Part shown: one piece after another, positions 11,432 to 23,400 of the stretch | Layout: every line of letters begins with the position of its first letter | Numbering within the stretch: position 1 is the first letter of the stretch | Source: Acanthaster planci | Lineage: Eukaryota > Echinodermata > Asteroidea > Valvatida > Acanthasteridae | Assembly: GCF_001949145.1 (NCBI RefSeq) | Contig: NW_019091363.1 | Span: forward strand, 540,403 to 604,402 | Direction of reading: 5' to 3' | DNA: 64,000 bases | Program-made: the position numbers and the translations under genes | Notes under the pieces: model-generated | The model's database searches: none | Told to the model about the DNA's origin: nothing | Seen by the model: the letters and a program-made list of their open reading frames with translations, nothing else

Positions 11432-14400
11432 ATGGCGTTTTCTGGACTTAAGGGGAACAGAACAAGTCCATTTCGTAAAGAAAAAGAGCGGATTTCCAGA
11501 AAGTTTCGGATGAATCTTGAAGCGATTATTGCAAAGGTAGGCATAGTAGCGAAGAAAGCAGTGATGCGTGTGTTTCCGACAGTCAGACATTGGAATTTTA
11601 TAAGCCAGACATGCCAGAAATTAAGAATGTAGCCTTGTACCTAGTAGTTTGCACTTTTTAACAGGCCTTTTTTTTCAAATCTTAGGCCGACTTTGATGGT
11701 TGTAAAAAATGTTGGAATGCAAAAACATATTAATTAACCACTGACCGTACCTGCTGACTCGTCCCTTGTGGTGCAATATGATCCACTCTTTAAAGTTCAT
11801 TCACATGCAAATTTTTTACAAAGAGATGCCCATGAAGCCCAGCACAACCTGGGTAGTAGTCGTCTATTGGAAGCTGGAAAAAAATATCTGATGCGGAGAC
11901 ATTGGTAAGATGGGAGGGTATGACAGGTTAAACCTGTGCGTGAGTCTATCCTTCATAATTCCAATTATATTGCAGGTAAGTACATATATGTAGTTGGGGA
12001 ATTATATTACACAATTTCGGATAGACTCACCCTGCAGATTTCAAAGCTTTCAGTGTCAACGCCAACACTGCCTGTCCAAACTCGCTGGAAGAAGACCTTC
12101 TATGGTACATGTAGAATGATGGTAAAAGTTGTAGCCGAAGACCAATCAGCTGTTTTGAGGACATTAGCAACAGAGACACCTGCATTAGCTGCTGCTGATG
12201 TAGAGGCAACCCTGGTAGAATGTGCCTTGAAGATAGAAGTATCTATCTCTGCAATTGACATAATATCTCTAAGCCATCTCAAAATTTTGGATGAAACCAC
12301 AGGATGATGAGGTTTAGAATGAGACAATAAAAGTTGAGACCAACTAGATCGTCCGCAACCCCTGTAGTGGTGTGTCCTGTCCAGGTTCTCTTCCAGGGCC
12401 CGAACTACACAAAGATTTCTGTTGCCAGAAAAACGAGGCAACTCGATCTCATGGAAAGGCTTTACAACAGACACTCGTTTAGATGGTTTCGTTAGCCAAA
12501 AAATATATCTTCCATCAGAGCATTTAGACATATGACCAATGTCTAGAGCTGTAAGCGAAGAACATCTACCAGCCCAAACTAGGGTAACCAACATTGATAA
12601 CTTCAAGCTCAGCTGTTTGATAGACAGGCGACGGTTATCAGGCAATTTTTTAATAAAGATCAGCACAACAGAAACATCCCATGTAACATTGTACCTAGGT
12701 CGGGGAGGCCTTAAGTTAAGAACACCCTTGAAAAAACACTTAGCAAGTTGATGCTGGCCAATGGCGAGGCCACCTACAAATTAGTGGGCAGAAGAGAGAG
12801 ATGAACGATACACATTTAGGGTTCAATACAGCAAACCATCATCATAGAGCTGCCCAAAAAGGCCCAAAAATCTGCTACAGATGACTGAACTGGATCAATT
12901 TGCCTTGAAAAACACCAGCAAGCCTATATCTTTCAACTGGAGTGTACTGGTTATTAGACTGCTGTCTCCATGATGCAACAATTGTGTTTGACACTTCCTG
13001 TGAAACACCATCTGCTTCTGGAGGCCTGGAGACCGTGGAGGGAGCTGTAGAATGAACACGACTTCCTATAGAATCATTAGACATGGCAAAAAAATCTCAC
13101 GAAACTCTCCAAAAAGTAAAATCTTAACCAAACTAGCAAGAGAGACGGAGCACAAAAAGGCGAATCGATCAGATTGCACACAAAAAACAAAAGACGACTA
13201 CTACCAGGTTGTGCTGGGCTTCGTGGGCATCTCTTTGTAAAGAATTTGCATATGAATGAACTTCAACGAGTGGATCAGATTGCGTCACAAGGGACGAATC
13301 TGCACGGTGAGTCTATCCAAAATTGTGCAATATAAGTATAATCAGGACCAGGTCACAGTCCAGCATCTGCAGCCTCTTCACAAATGACCAAAAAGTGTCA
13401 AATCACCCAAGTGTTAAAGACCTTCATTGAATGTGCTTAATCGGTTGATCTCGTGGGATAGGTTTTCAGTCCAATCCTCATTAGCCAAGCACATTTTGTT
13501 TTAAGGTTCAGCAGTACCGTGGATCATTTAGAAATGGGGAAGCCAAGATGGATACTTCCTACTTGATTGGCCATACATGCACATGTACATGTAACACAAC
13601 ATACTCTTTGGGGCATAGCAGAGTGTTTAAGTTAGACCAATTGTGTCCAACAAACAGACCGACTCTATAATCCCCACATTTATCGTTTTATCATGTTTAC
13701 ACTATTGTACATGTATGTATTTGGTGGATCTGTGGCACCAGGCTGTTAGTGGAATGTGTCTTGCTAGTGAAGATAGTTGTATTGGTCGATGGACCAGCCT
13801 TCACCATGGTACCTTCAATCAATTCCACAGCCACCAGCTGATAACCATTTCTTTCTGATCAAAGGCTCTAGGTGATTTTTGTTTTTGAACAACCAGTAGT
13901 ACAAATCCACATGTACGTATCATGCTCAACAATGCTGTTCGAGTGATTTTGCTCAGTAGCTGCAAAGCAGTCTGGGAAGATGGAAGGCCTAATGTGTGTG
14001 TGTTTGTTTGGCCGCACCTGGAACTATTCGTTCTGCTAATTTTTCGCGTACTGTGACTTCTTGCAGTATGATCGTCCATTCGCTGACAGTGATGTCTTGG
14101 ACCTCAATGACATGAAAGTAGTGGAAGACAGAGGTGAGTTACTTTAAACAGTCCCATAATGACAGTTAGGCCTATAATATCACAATTGTGAGGGTGACTG
14201 TGTGGGCAGACTAAACAAGCCTTGTACATGTATAATATGTGGCCACTTCTCGCACATGATTGACCCAGCACAGATATGGCTTAAAGTTGATGTCTGGATT
14301 AACCCTAACCCTCCTCAATCCTCCAACAGGTGAAGGATTTAGGAGGGTTAGGGTTAAAAAAGGCATTATATACAGCATGTTAAGTTATTTTCTGCTCTTT

Positions 14401-17400
14401 TACAGGTTTCCTCGGGAGTGTGAAAACAATGAAGATCGGCACGACCAGATTGGCTGCTGACAAAGCCTTGTCACATACTCATTCAGGTATGCACATAATT
14501 GACTTTCATCTTGAAATTACTCTGGTCTCAGAGTAAGGACTTACGTCTTGTGGAAACCGTCCCGGATGATTTCAGAGCAGTTACACTTCTGATTGATGTC
14601 CACCTGGGGTGGGCCATTATAGGAGAAGACATTTCATTTTGTAAATAGGTATTGAATAGCATTTCTCAAAGTGGAATCAGTTGACATGCCCATTCCTGGA
14701 CTCAAAGGTGTGATTGTCGCATCTTCCCAAAACTGGGCAGGAAATTCCTATATGGAATACCTGTGTTGTGAAACTACTTATTCTGTCTGGCATTATAGGC
14801 AGTCATTGGAATTCCACCAAGGATAGCACAGACTCTGCATTTGGCAGCACCCGATACAGCGAGAGTGAAGACACATCTGGAACGGAGACTATTGCCAGCT
14901 ACAGTATTCAGGTAGGAAAGCCTAACCACAAACTCAACTGTGCCTGTAACCTTAGTCCTGTTCCACCTTGGCAGGATTATTGCTCATTTGATGCAAATCA
15001 GATGCTCAGTTGCTGGCTCTAAAACCCTTCTTCAGTACTCATGAATTTTTATTTTTTTTTTACTTCTGTTTAGGGTACAAAGGTTGCAGATGGGCAGGAT
15101 GAAGTGAATGCTGACTTGAGCCTTGAGGGTGAGTCTATCTTGAGGATATTTGCCTTGCCTAAGGTTTAAAAATTGGCTGATGGTTATAAAAAGTTGTTTC
15201 ATGCAGGGTTCTAGCTTGGATAAAATTAAAACATAAGGGTATCTGCCAATGTACCGGATGTGGGGGGGGGAGGCCTAGGGTGACTGGATATTATTTGACA
15301 TCCGAGGGTGCTGTTTAACATTTATTACGTTAAATATAACAGTTTTTAGCTTCAATTACCCCATTCAGTCACTGTAAAAAGCAAACCTAAGATTGACTTT
15401 TACCCTTTTCTTTGCCTTTTTGGGGGAGGGGGCTTTGCTGTTAAGGAAGGGGCAAAATGTCTAATAAACAATGGGATATCTGATCCACGTTTCATTATTG
15501 CATAATTGTATTTTACACGCACATGTACTTGTTCTTGTTTGAGAAACTCCATGGTATGAGATTGTTTTGATATGCATCAAATGTTAATACAGCTCAGTTT
15601 TCATTTTATTTTGAAAAATTTCAATATGAATAGTTTCTTGGGGTTTTAATCTACTGTAATAATTATCGTAAGTGTACATGTGCAGTACAAAACAGTCATG
15701 CCAACTTAAAAATTAACATTATAATTTACCTATCATTGTTTTTTCTTTGTTGCTGGGTTCCGAAAACTTCTGTCAAAAGAATATAAATTATCACCATTCC
15801 AAACTTACTCTCGTCATCACAAGGTTAGATGTTTGTTCTAAAATAGTAAAAAAGTTTGGTCTTAAAATAAAGAATATATACTACCAAAAATTAATTAAAA
15901 TGATTAACAATACCGAAAATACATGTAGGCCTTTCAAGGAAAATGCTCTGCTCTACATTCATGCAAAGAGGCCCAGCAAAGAGGCCCAGCAAAGAGGCCC
16001 AGCAAAGAGGCCCTAGTTGAAAGGTTCGGACAACTACTGCGCTGCCAGCTATGCCATCACTGCAGCTGTGCATGTGGAATCTGGAGTTGTAGTCTGGCTC
16101 CTGACCCATCTGCTCTTGCTATTACTTTGTCAGCGGTTTGGCGGGAGCCAGTATTGTGCATGCTGTGTGTGATTTCTCCACAGAACAGTGAAAACTTGTG
16201 CACGTGTACGACGTGTGTGTACATGCACGTACGTGTACATGTAGCTATGTCACATTGTGGAAGTTTCGTTCGATTTTGTTCATTTTACCAATATTCTGGT
16301 AACTTTTCGTCTATGTTTTTGAAGACATTTTTCCAATCTCGGATTGCAATGTTTCTTAAACTTACTTTAGCAACTCTTCCCCTGTAAAATAGAAGCGTAT
16401 CAAACTTGACAGCATGTAGGGCTTTTGCTCAGCGTATCGACCCGATACCTGGCTAGAACACTGGTTACATGAGTGAGGTAGCTTTTATTCTTTTACAACT
16501 ATGAGTTTTGACAAGTTTCTTTAAATAAAAATGAAGAGTTTGCTTTCATTGTTGTAACTGCGTGCTAGTTGACGTAATGTGCAAGTGCTTTTCTCCTTTC
16601 TGCTACAGACATGTGGATGAGATACAGCTCTCTTTCAGAAGACTCTGGCAATGAGGACGTAGATTCTGACCACAGTGGCCCCATCTGCACTCCATCCAAA
16701 GCATCACTTCTCTCTCTGTCCCTTCATCAAAGAAATCCAGAGGCTGTCACTGACTCAGCTCCACAAGCTGCCTGTCTGAGTGCACAGGGGAACCTGTCCG
16801 GTAGATTTGAAACCGAGGACCGAGAAGAGCTCGAAGATTCAGTCAAAAGAGGACGGCTGAACCAAGTGATTTCAGTCGATTGTAGGGAGGAAGAAGAAGA
16901 GTATGAGGGAGAAGAGGATGACCCGTACGAATTCAGAGATGAACTGCCCACCATCCTGGAGGAGAAGAACAGGTTCCTGACCAGGATGCAGTCTATTCTA
17001 GTCGACAGCTTCATCGACGGCGACGACATTGATGAGATGAACTCACAGAGCGATGATGAGGTCAGCACAGGAACTGTTGAAAGCAGTGGAACAACAAGCA
17101 GTTCCATCTCTGTCTGGGCCACACTGCCCTCCAAGACCCCACCAAAACGACTCTCCAGACCTCCCAGAGATTTTAAGAGCAATGATCTGAGGTTGGACAA
17201 TGTGAGGTACGAGATCCCAGCACCAGACATTCAAAAGAGGGATCAAGCCGTAAGACTGCAGTGTCGAGGTGTGCTGTCCAGCACTGACTCAGACTTCACA
17301 GACTGCAGCACCATCCTTGCTGGAAATCTGCACAGTGAGCAGGATGGCCTCCTTCCATCGCATCTGCTCCGAGGAACTAACCAAAAGACAAACTATTGCC

Positions 17401-20336
17401 ACAGCAGGACGACCCGTCCTCCTTTTCAGGCCATTTGCAACAGTACTATGCTGAGTGAAATGAACCACTCGGAGGATGCAGTAAGTGTCAGAAAGGCCAC
17501 TCGTCGGCCAAGGGAACTAGAGCTACCACTGGATGGTCAAGGGGAGATGTGCTTGGGTGAAGTGCCGTTGAATGATGCCTTGAACCCGGAACTTAACACA
17601 CTGCACGATCAAGTGAACAGAACTTCTGAAGCAGACAGGAGTGGTCACAATGTAACCCCAGCAGGGCTACATTTACCCCAAAACCATAAGGAAGTGAAAG
17701 GCAAAAGTGAGAAGGCCTCAGATGATAATTGTGGTCAGATGAATTTTTCTACACCGGCGGTGAGAAATTGCAGCAAGGGGAATAATGATATGAACTCTGT
17801 TGCTCAAGAGACATCTGGTATTACACCACGCTCAGTATTAAGGAAAGGCACTCGGAGGTCAGACTTTGACAGTGTGCGCTCGCCCCGCTTTGACACAGAA
17901 GAAATCATGGAGATATTCCGGTCACCAAAGCCATTAATTATTCCCAGCGTGGACGTACAGGATCTGGATCTGACACCCCGTCGGAAGATCAGGCGAGAAG
18001 TTGCTGCAACGCCTACCCGATCACTCAGGAAGGCCCTGCAGGACCTACAGAGCCCCAAGGCCAAAGTCAGAACCAGTGGCAATCATGCACCCAGTAGCCA
18101 AACTGCCAAAGAGATCAAACCACGGGGCCAGGGTGCTCCTGATGAAACTGCTCTGGGATACCTTGATTCTACCGCTGTGGCAGTAGAAGAGAGTGACTGT
18201 GACTCGGTGCTTGAGAGAGGTGTTTGTTTGGACAGCCCTACTAGCCAGTCTCGTGGGAAGGCAGATAATGCTGAAATTGACATTGATGAGAGTTTTGAAG
18301 GTGTCAGTGTCCTTTCCCCTGAAGTCCACACTCCCAGGAGAAGCAGTGCCCGTTTGAAGGAAGCTAGGAGTCTATTTGCGTCACGTCAAGACAATAGCGT
18401 ATCTGAAATTCCAAAGACACGTGGCCAGAGGGTTGAAACTTCTTCATGTACAAAAGCAACCAGTGTTGTCAGTAAATTGTGCGTGCCAGAGACACTAGAA
18501 TCCAGTCACTGGCGGCGCAGTTCCAGATCCGACCACAATAACATCATTTCATCAGCTCCTGGAGCCAGGGAGTCAAGAGATTATTCTCACCAGACAGAAT
18601 CAGAGGAGCCCACAAAGAAGCAGTCAACTAGTAACAGGCCGCAACGTTCAGTGAAGACCAAGGCATCTTCAAGAAGTCCCAAAGACAGAATTGGCAGCAG
18701 TTCAGATTCTCATGTCCTGCCAGCCTCAAGGCACTCGGCACTAAAGAGCAAAGAGGTTGCAGTCGAGCAAACACTACAACATTCCAAACCTTCTAAATAT
18801 ACACCGCTCGAAGACAACTCAAGAGACTCACTGAATGAAACACCAAAAACCCCTGTTCCATCAAAGACACCCTCCAGGCCCGACAGAGTCAAGAAATGCC
18901 CTCTGACCCCGCCAACCCACATTTCACCCTCCACTCTTTCTTCACCTTTAAACCGTGTGTCCATATCAACACCTTCCAAATTTTGTGGCCAACGAGAAGA
19001 GCTCAGGGACTCTTCAGGCAGAAGGTTAAGTGCACAGAAAAAAGACAGAGTCACGTCAGTGGCGACAACAAAGCTGGGACTTTCAGAGAAAAATCTGAGA
19101 CCAAAAAGCAAGAAAGGTGACAAGCTGAAATTAGATGTTACACACATGACAATCCGTCTCTCTGACGACAGTTCTGAAGAGGACATGGAAGTAGATCCAT
19201 ATTCACTGACAGCTGATGATTCATCTCCAGGCCCCAGGCTTTACCACCAAAGACCAAAGCTTCAGCCTTCCAAGAAGTCTTCTACCAAACACTCCTCTAG
19301 AGGGGACCGGTATCATGACCAGGTTGCCCCCAGCAAAGGCTCTGGAAAGCTCAGGTATGGCCGCACCAAAGAGGATCACCTGTCCACACTTCAGTATCAG
19401 AACAGCAATGAGGACCTTGCAGCTGGTGGCAATAAATCCCACTCAAAGAATATCAGGGATTCAGATCCTGGAGTGAGATCCCTACACAACAGAGCAGGCC
19501 AGTTGATTGAGTTACCAAGACACTCTTCCGTACAGAGAGACTCCGAGAGTCTAGTCAGTTTGAGAGGTTCTGGCACTGCTGTGAGGACTGTTCACGGTCC
19601 TAGCATGAACAAACATGCTTGTACCTCAATCCAAAGATCTCCTCCACATAGTCCCCCTCCATCACCGATTTTCCTGTCTGAAGATACTGCCAGGCTGTCT
19701 AGAAATAGTCAGTTGGAGAAGTCATCCACTTCACAATCAAGAACTGAAATGAGGAGAGAACACTCACAACACTTCTCTGATGAGGAGTGCAACTCCTCTG
19801 GGGATTCGGCCAAGTTCCTTTCCTCAAAACCAGACCAAATTAAGATTAAATCAGGAACAGAACCCAGTGGGCAGCTGACTTCATGCATGAGTCCAAAACA
19901 TAGAAAGCTTTCAAAGACAGAATGGGGAGTTAGCCCCAAACTCAAGACCACAATTAGATGCGGGCAGATCATCACCACACCTACGAAAGGTTTTGGGACT
20001 GCGTCGCCCAAGTTTCACAAAACCTGTTCTCCATCTCACAGAGGACGTGTGGAGAAAATTCAGAAGATGGACAGGCGGTCGGGCAGTGGCTCTGCCAAGA
20101 AATCCAGCAATTCACTTCAGAGAGGGCAGCAAGTTCTTAAAACTGCTGCCAGGAAATTGATTGCATCCCCGTCAAGTCACCGTTGCGATGTGAGAACCAT
20201 GGAAACCAGCAGACCAGTTGTATCAAGTCCATTAAGGGCAAATGGGTGTAATGTCAGTTCATCTTATGTGTGTGAGGGACCAGGAAATTGTACCAAACCT
20301 TTCTGCTTTAACTGTGCACTGAGTGAAATCTCTTGA
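11432..20336 (+). CDS. HJURP: Scm3/HJURP-like CENP-A chaperone candidate, 1382 residues
   Basis: Six coding exons with consistent phase: 11432-11536, 14067-14133, 14406-14486, 14799-14911, 15074-15128, 16609-20336; the last exon carries about 90% of the protein. Exons 1-3 encode, around residues 15-65, a basic helix (RKEKERISRKFRMNLEAIIA), then KYDRPFADSD and DVLDLNDMKVVEDRGFLG. This follows the Scm3 family pattern (KY..., D-I/V-DL-T-x-x-I/V-V-x-D-x-G-H/x-L) and the helix-KYNQPF region of HJURP. Scm3/HJURP proteins bind CENP-A-H4 and load it at centromeres, so nuclear centromere action is inferred. The rest is low-complexity and Ser/Pro/Lys-rich with many TP and SP sites (TPRRKIRREVAATPTRSLRK), acidic stretches near residues 240-265, and a C-terminal cysteine cluster CEGPGNCTKPFCFNC. 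No other domain is recognised. The family call rests on the short N-terminal motif and was not searched. A poly(A) signal follows the stop by about 100 bp. Confidence 0.75.
11752..13299 (-). mobile_element. Compact DIRS-like tyrosine-recombinase element with long inverted repeats
   Basis: About 110-120 bp at 11752-11872 is repeated in inverted orientation at 13185-13299 with most bases conserved (shared blocks include TCGTCCCTTGTG, GATCCACTC, AAAGAGATGCCCA and AAGCCCAGCACAACCTGG). Between them lies a minus-strand tyrosine recombinase. A further palindromic segment at about 11936-12034 (GTGAGTCTATCC...GGATAGACTCAC) matches, inverted, the sequence just outside the right repeat (13295-13335). 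Inverted terminal repeats plus an internal complementary region are hallmarks of DIRS retroelements, but there is no room for gag or reverse transcriptase here. The element sits in intron 1 of the HJURP-like gene, antisense to it. Confidence 0.65.
12100..13084 (-). pseudogene. Degenerate tyrosine recombinase of DIRS type
   Basis: Read on the minus strand, pieces in shifted frames give an N-terminal SAM-like part (NTIVASWRQQSNNQYTP), a linker (GVLNLRPPRPRYNVTWDV) and a catalytic part from 12666 down to 12100. The catalytic part contains the first arginine in WAGRCSSL, the H-x-x-R box in FKAHSTRVAS and the ADWSS block. These follow DIRS-type YR proteins that I know from corals and echinoderms. 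The frame is broken at least once between 12670 and 12900. The expected nucleophilic tyrosine after ADWSS is not in the main frame, so the copy looks inactive. Confidence 0.75.
14299..14357. mobile_element. 59-bp TTAA-bounded hairpin element, copy 1
   Basis: A near-palindrome starting TTAACCCTAACCCTCCTCAA and ending GGAGGGTTAGGGTTAA with a small central loop (CTCCAACAGGTGAAGG). Related copies lie at 28377-28469 and 51936-51994. It lies in intron 2 of the HJURP-like gene (14134-14405). It has no coding capacity and is far shorter than usual MITEs. Confidence 0.65.
15963..16013. repeat. 13-bp tandem repeat, about four units
   Basis: The unit AAAGAGGCCCAGC is repeated almost perfectly nearly four times. 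It lies in intron 5 of the HJURP-like gene (15129-16608), a 1.5-kb intron that otherwise holds AT-rich sequence, a short G run near 15263 and a GT/AC-rich patch near 16200-16245. Confidence 0.9.
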
Positions 20337-20436
20337 TCTAAGTTCTTCATCCATGCATTTAGATTTTGCCTGAATAAGTTTTATTACAGCATTTAATGGA
20401 AATACAACTCCATGCTTAGCAGAGTTAAAAGGGGGA

Positions 20437-20442
20437 AATAAA
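20437..20442 (+). terminator. Candidate poly(A) signal of the HJURP-like gene
   Basis: AATAAA lies about 100 bp after the stop codon at 20334-20336. It supports the long last exon being the true terminal exon. Cleavage would be expected 10-30 bp downstream; no transcript evidence is available. Confidence 0.5.
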
Positions 20443-23400
20443 TTTTTCTGTCTGACCCCAAGATATTATTTTTGAACAATGTACCTGAACATGGAGTGAC
20501 ACTTTTATGGCCTACTTCTAATGTACTTAATACTGAATATTTCACTTGGTTTTAAATTCTGTTTTTGTCAGAGACGGTTTTACACCAAAGCCTCCTATTA
20601 AGCTTTCATTGAAGCTTCAAATTGACCCATGACCTGATGATATCACACTTTGTTTACATGCGTTTTTTTTCTGTGGAGCCAGTGGGGGCCCATGGCCCAC
20701 TGAGCACCACAGGAATGCACACTAGTAAACATGTGGTGTCATTGATACAGAGGTCTGTTGGCATGTGCACTAACAACTTTGATGCTGTACACGCTCTGTA
20801 CTCCATTTGTGACCTTATTCGCTGAAATGCCAGATAATGCCAAAATTTAAATTGAAGCTGATGGCCTGCATACATGTATACATGATGCTCTCGTTATTTT
20901 TCCAACTGATCATGTATGTATTTGAAGAAGTAATGTTCTTGATTTTTATGTACAGTATGAATGGATTTCAGATTTTGGTGACGTAATTGTTTAACCTTTT
21001 TAGTGTCGATCGTTTCTGTTTGTCGTTGCCAACATTTTGCTGTTTTAAAAGTCACAAGTGCCTAAAGTTTGAAAAGAACTCTGTCGGATTGCAGGAACAT
21101 CTTGTTAATGTGTCTGTACAGTAATTGTTTCATATTCATTTTGTTTAAAGTTTTTCTACCCTTTTATTCTACAACTTTACCAGTACTGTATAAATTTTTA
21201 AATGTATTTGAGCTTATTACATGTATTAAAGTGACTAAAGGTGATATACTTTCTGCTTGTTCAAGTTCTTCAGCTAGGCATGCAGAGGATACATTTTGTG
21301 GGACACACCGTGACGATTAAGTTTAGAGGGCACTTTACAACTGCAACTGACTTTCAGTTGAATGTTATTTTCCAAGCGGGGTTTCATCCATTATGTATAC
21401 AGGTATTCACACTACAGTAGGACATGTTAAACTACACGTACATGTACTACAAGGGCCATGGGTGACAACCAAATTGGCCTCCTTGGCCAAGTACCGATCG
21501 TGCCAGTAATTCCAACAGCAAGGTCAGTGCGTGAGATGCGGTCCATGTACAGTGTATAACATATCACTTTTTGGGGGGTCACACACTGTTTGCAGGTGTG
21601 TTCATAAGCATTGAGAAGCACTCATGATCAGTTAATCAAAGGAATGCATGGTCCCTGCCTGGGTGTCAGGCACCCATTGAACTGACCAGGAGCCGGCCTG
21701 TCTCCTGTACCAGTGAGGGTGTGAGTAGCTCTCCCTGGGGTGCTTCCAGTGTGTGCCCCTCTGGAATCCTTTACAATTTACATGTATTTGAGGGCGATAT
21801 TTTTGTTTCATTTGTTATGCTGTGTACTTGTTAACGAGTTTAAAGTCAAAATTCTTTATGAGGTATGTCTCATTTGCATTTTCACCTCCACTTGAGCCCC
21901 TCCCCCTTTTGTAAATGCTGGTCTGTCACTGAGTGACGGATACGTGGTCATGGGGTGGATATAATCACTTTTAAAAAAAATGAAGCTATTCAGAGAAGGA
22001 AAAGAGATTTTACTCTCTCTTTACAGTAATTTGTTGCAGGTGTAAATGAGTAGTTCATGTATGACTTTTACTTCTTTTTGAAGCATTTTTTTTTTTACAA
22101 AAAGAATACTTTTCCACAGTCACTACTGCTAACTACTTACCATGTATCAAGCATGTACACACAAAGAACTCTACAAGAAGAACACTCTATCAGCTCCAAA
22201 GGACAAATTCTTTATTACACGTAGACAACAGATTTCCATCTAAAATAAAAACCGTATTAATACTTTTTTGCACAAACGGACACAGCTTCAAACCGGACAC
22301 AAGAAAATCCATGTTCATAGTTGGCTTATGATCTTACCACTCCAAAGCTCAACATTGAGCGCTTCACTACTTTGAGGCCAAGATTGGGAACAAAGAATGA
22401 AGCATGTCATCGGTGGTTTCCTAACAAGGCATGGATACCAGGAATGGGACATCTGGTAAAGAATTCCCTCTAAGTTAAGGGATGCAGTGTGCAGAGATTC
22501 AATAGGAATCAGCATGCCCTGTCATTCCTCCTACACACAGGTCGACCCCATCAAAACCTACTTGGAATTGAGTCACAAGTCTCGCACAAGTCAATCTATG
22601 AGTCAACAGACCGTCCCACGATAAGGCTGAGGAGTAAATAAGCTACTTGGTGGAAAATTATACAGTATTCATATGAACAATGCAAACTCCTGCTCTCTTA
22701 ACTATGAAAGCTTTCTGCAGACAATTTTTTTCAACTTTAGGATCACTTTATCAACATGAGGAGAAATGGTCAAATATCAAATTTCCCTACTTCAGCCTAG
22801 TTTTGGGGTATTGGGTCACATTTGCCATACTATCTATTCTACACAACTTGTCCCTAAACACTCAAATATACTTGACCCATCCACCTAGTGGAGGAGAGGA
22901 AAGGGGGCACTGCACATGATAAATGGGGGGACCAGGGGCCAGGCCACTCTCATATCACAACAGCGTAACAAAAATCAGGACCAGTAAATTTGTACAAGAA
23001 GAAAGAGTTTCTCAAAGATTGCAGGTAATTCATCCCGTAACTCGTACATATCAAAACTGTCACGTTGCTCCTGAAACGCTTTTGTACAAACACAACAATT
23101 TTCAACACACAACAAGCTGGCTTGTTTCAAACCACATTTTTGCTAAACAAATGCTGCTGTGAAGGCGACACTGTTTAAGCTACTGGAACCATTAAAAATC
23201 TGACACCTGAGAAATCTCTAAAAGGCAACAGAATATCAAGACAAATTTGGGGGCTGGATGCCAGAATTCCCATTTACACCTGAGGAAGGTTGCTTTGATT
23301 CTCCTAGGATAACATGAGAAAGCCCTTTCTGCTCACAATGTCGTAGTAATTTTTATCCCACACAGCTTTCAGAATGAAGTTTATTTCTCATCAACTTTTA

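Noticed and set aside
14299-14357. Interstitial telomeric repeat
   Set aside because: Only one or two TTAGGG-like units occur per arm, as part of a hairpin also found elsewhere; there is no array.
16727-17230. Antisense open frame of 167 codons within the HJURP-like last exon
   Set aside because: It is a shadow of the serine-rich sense frame, with no similarity, no splice partners and no promoter signal.
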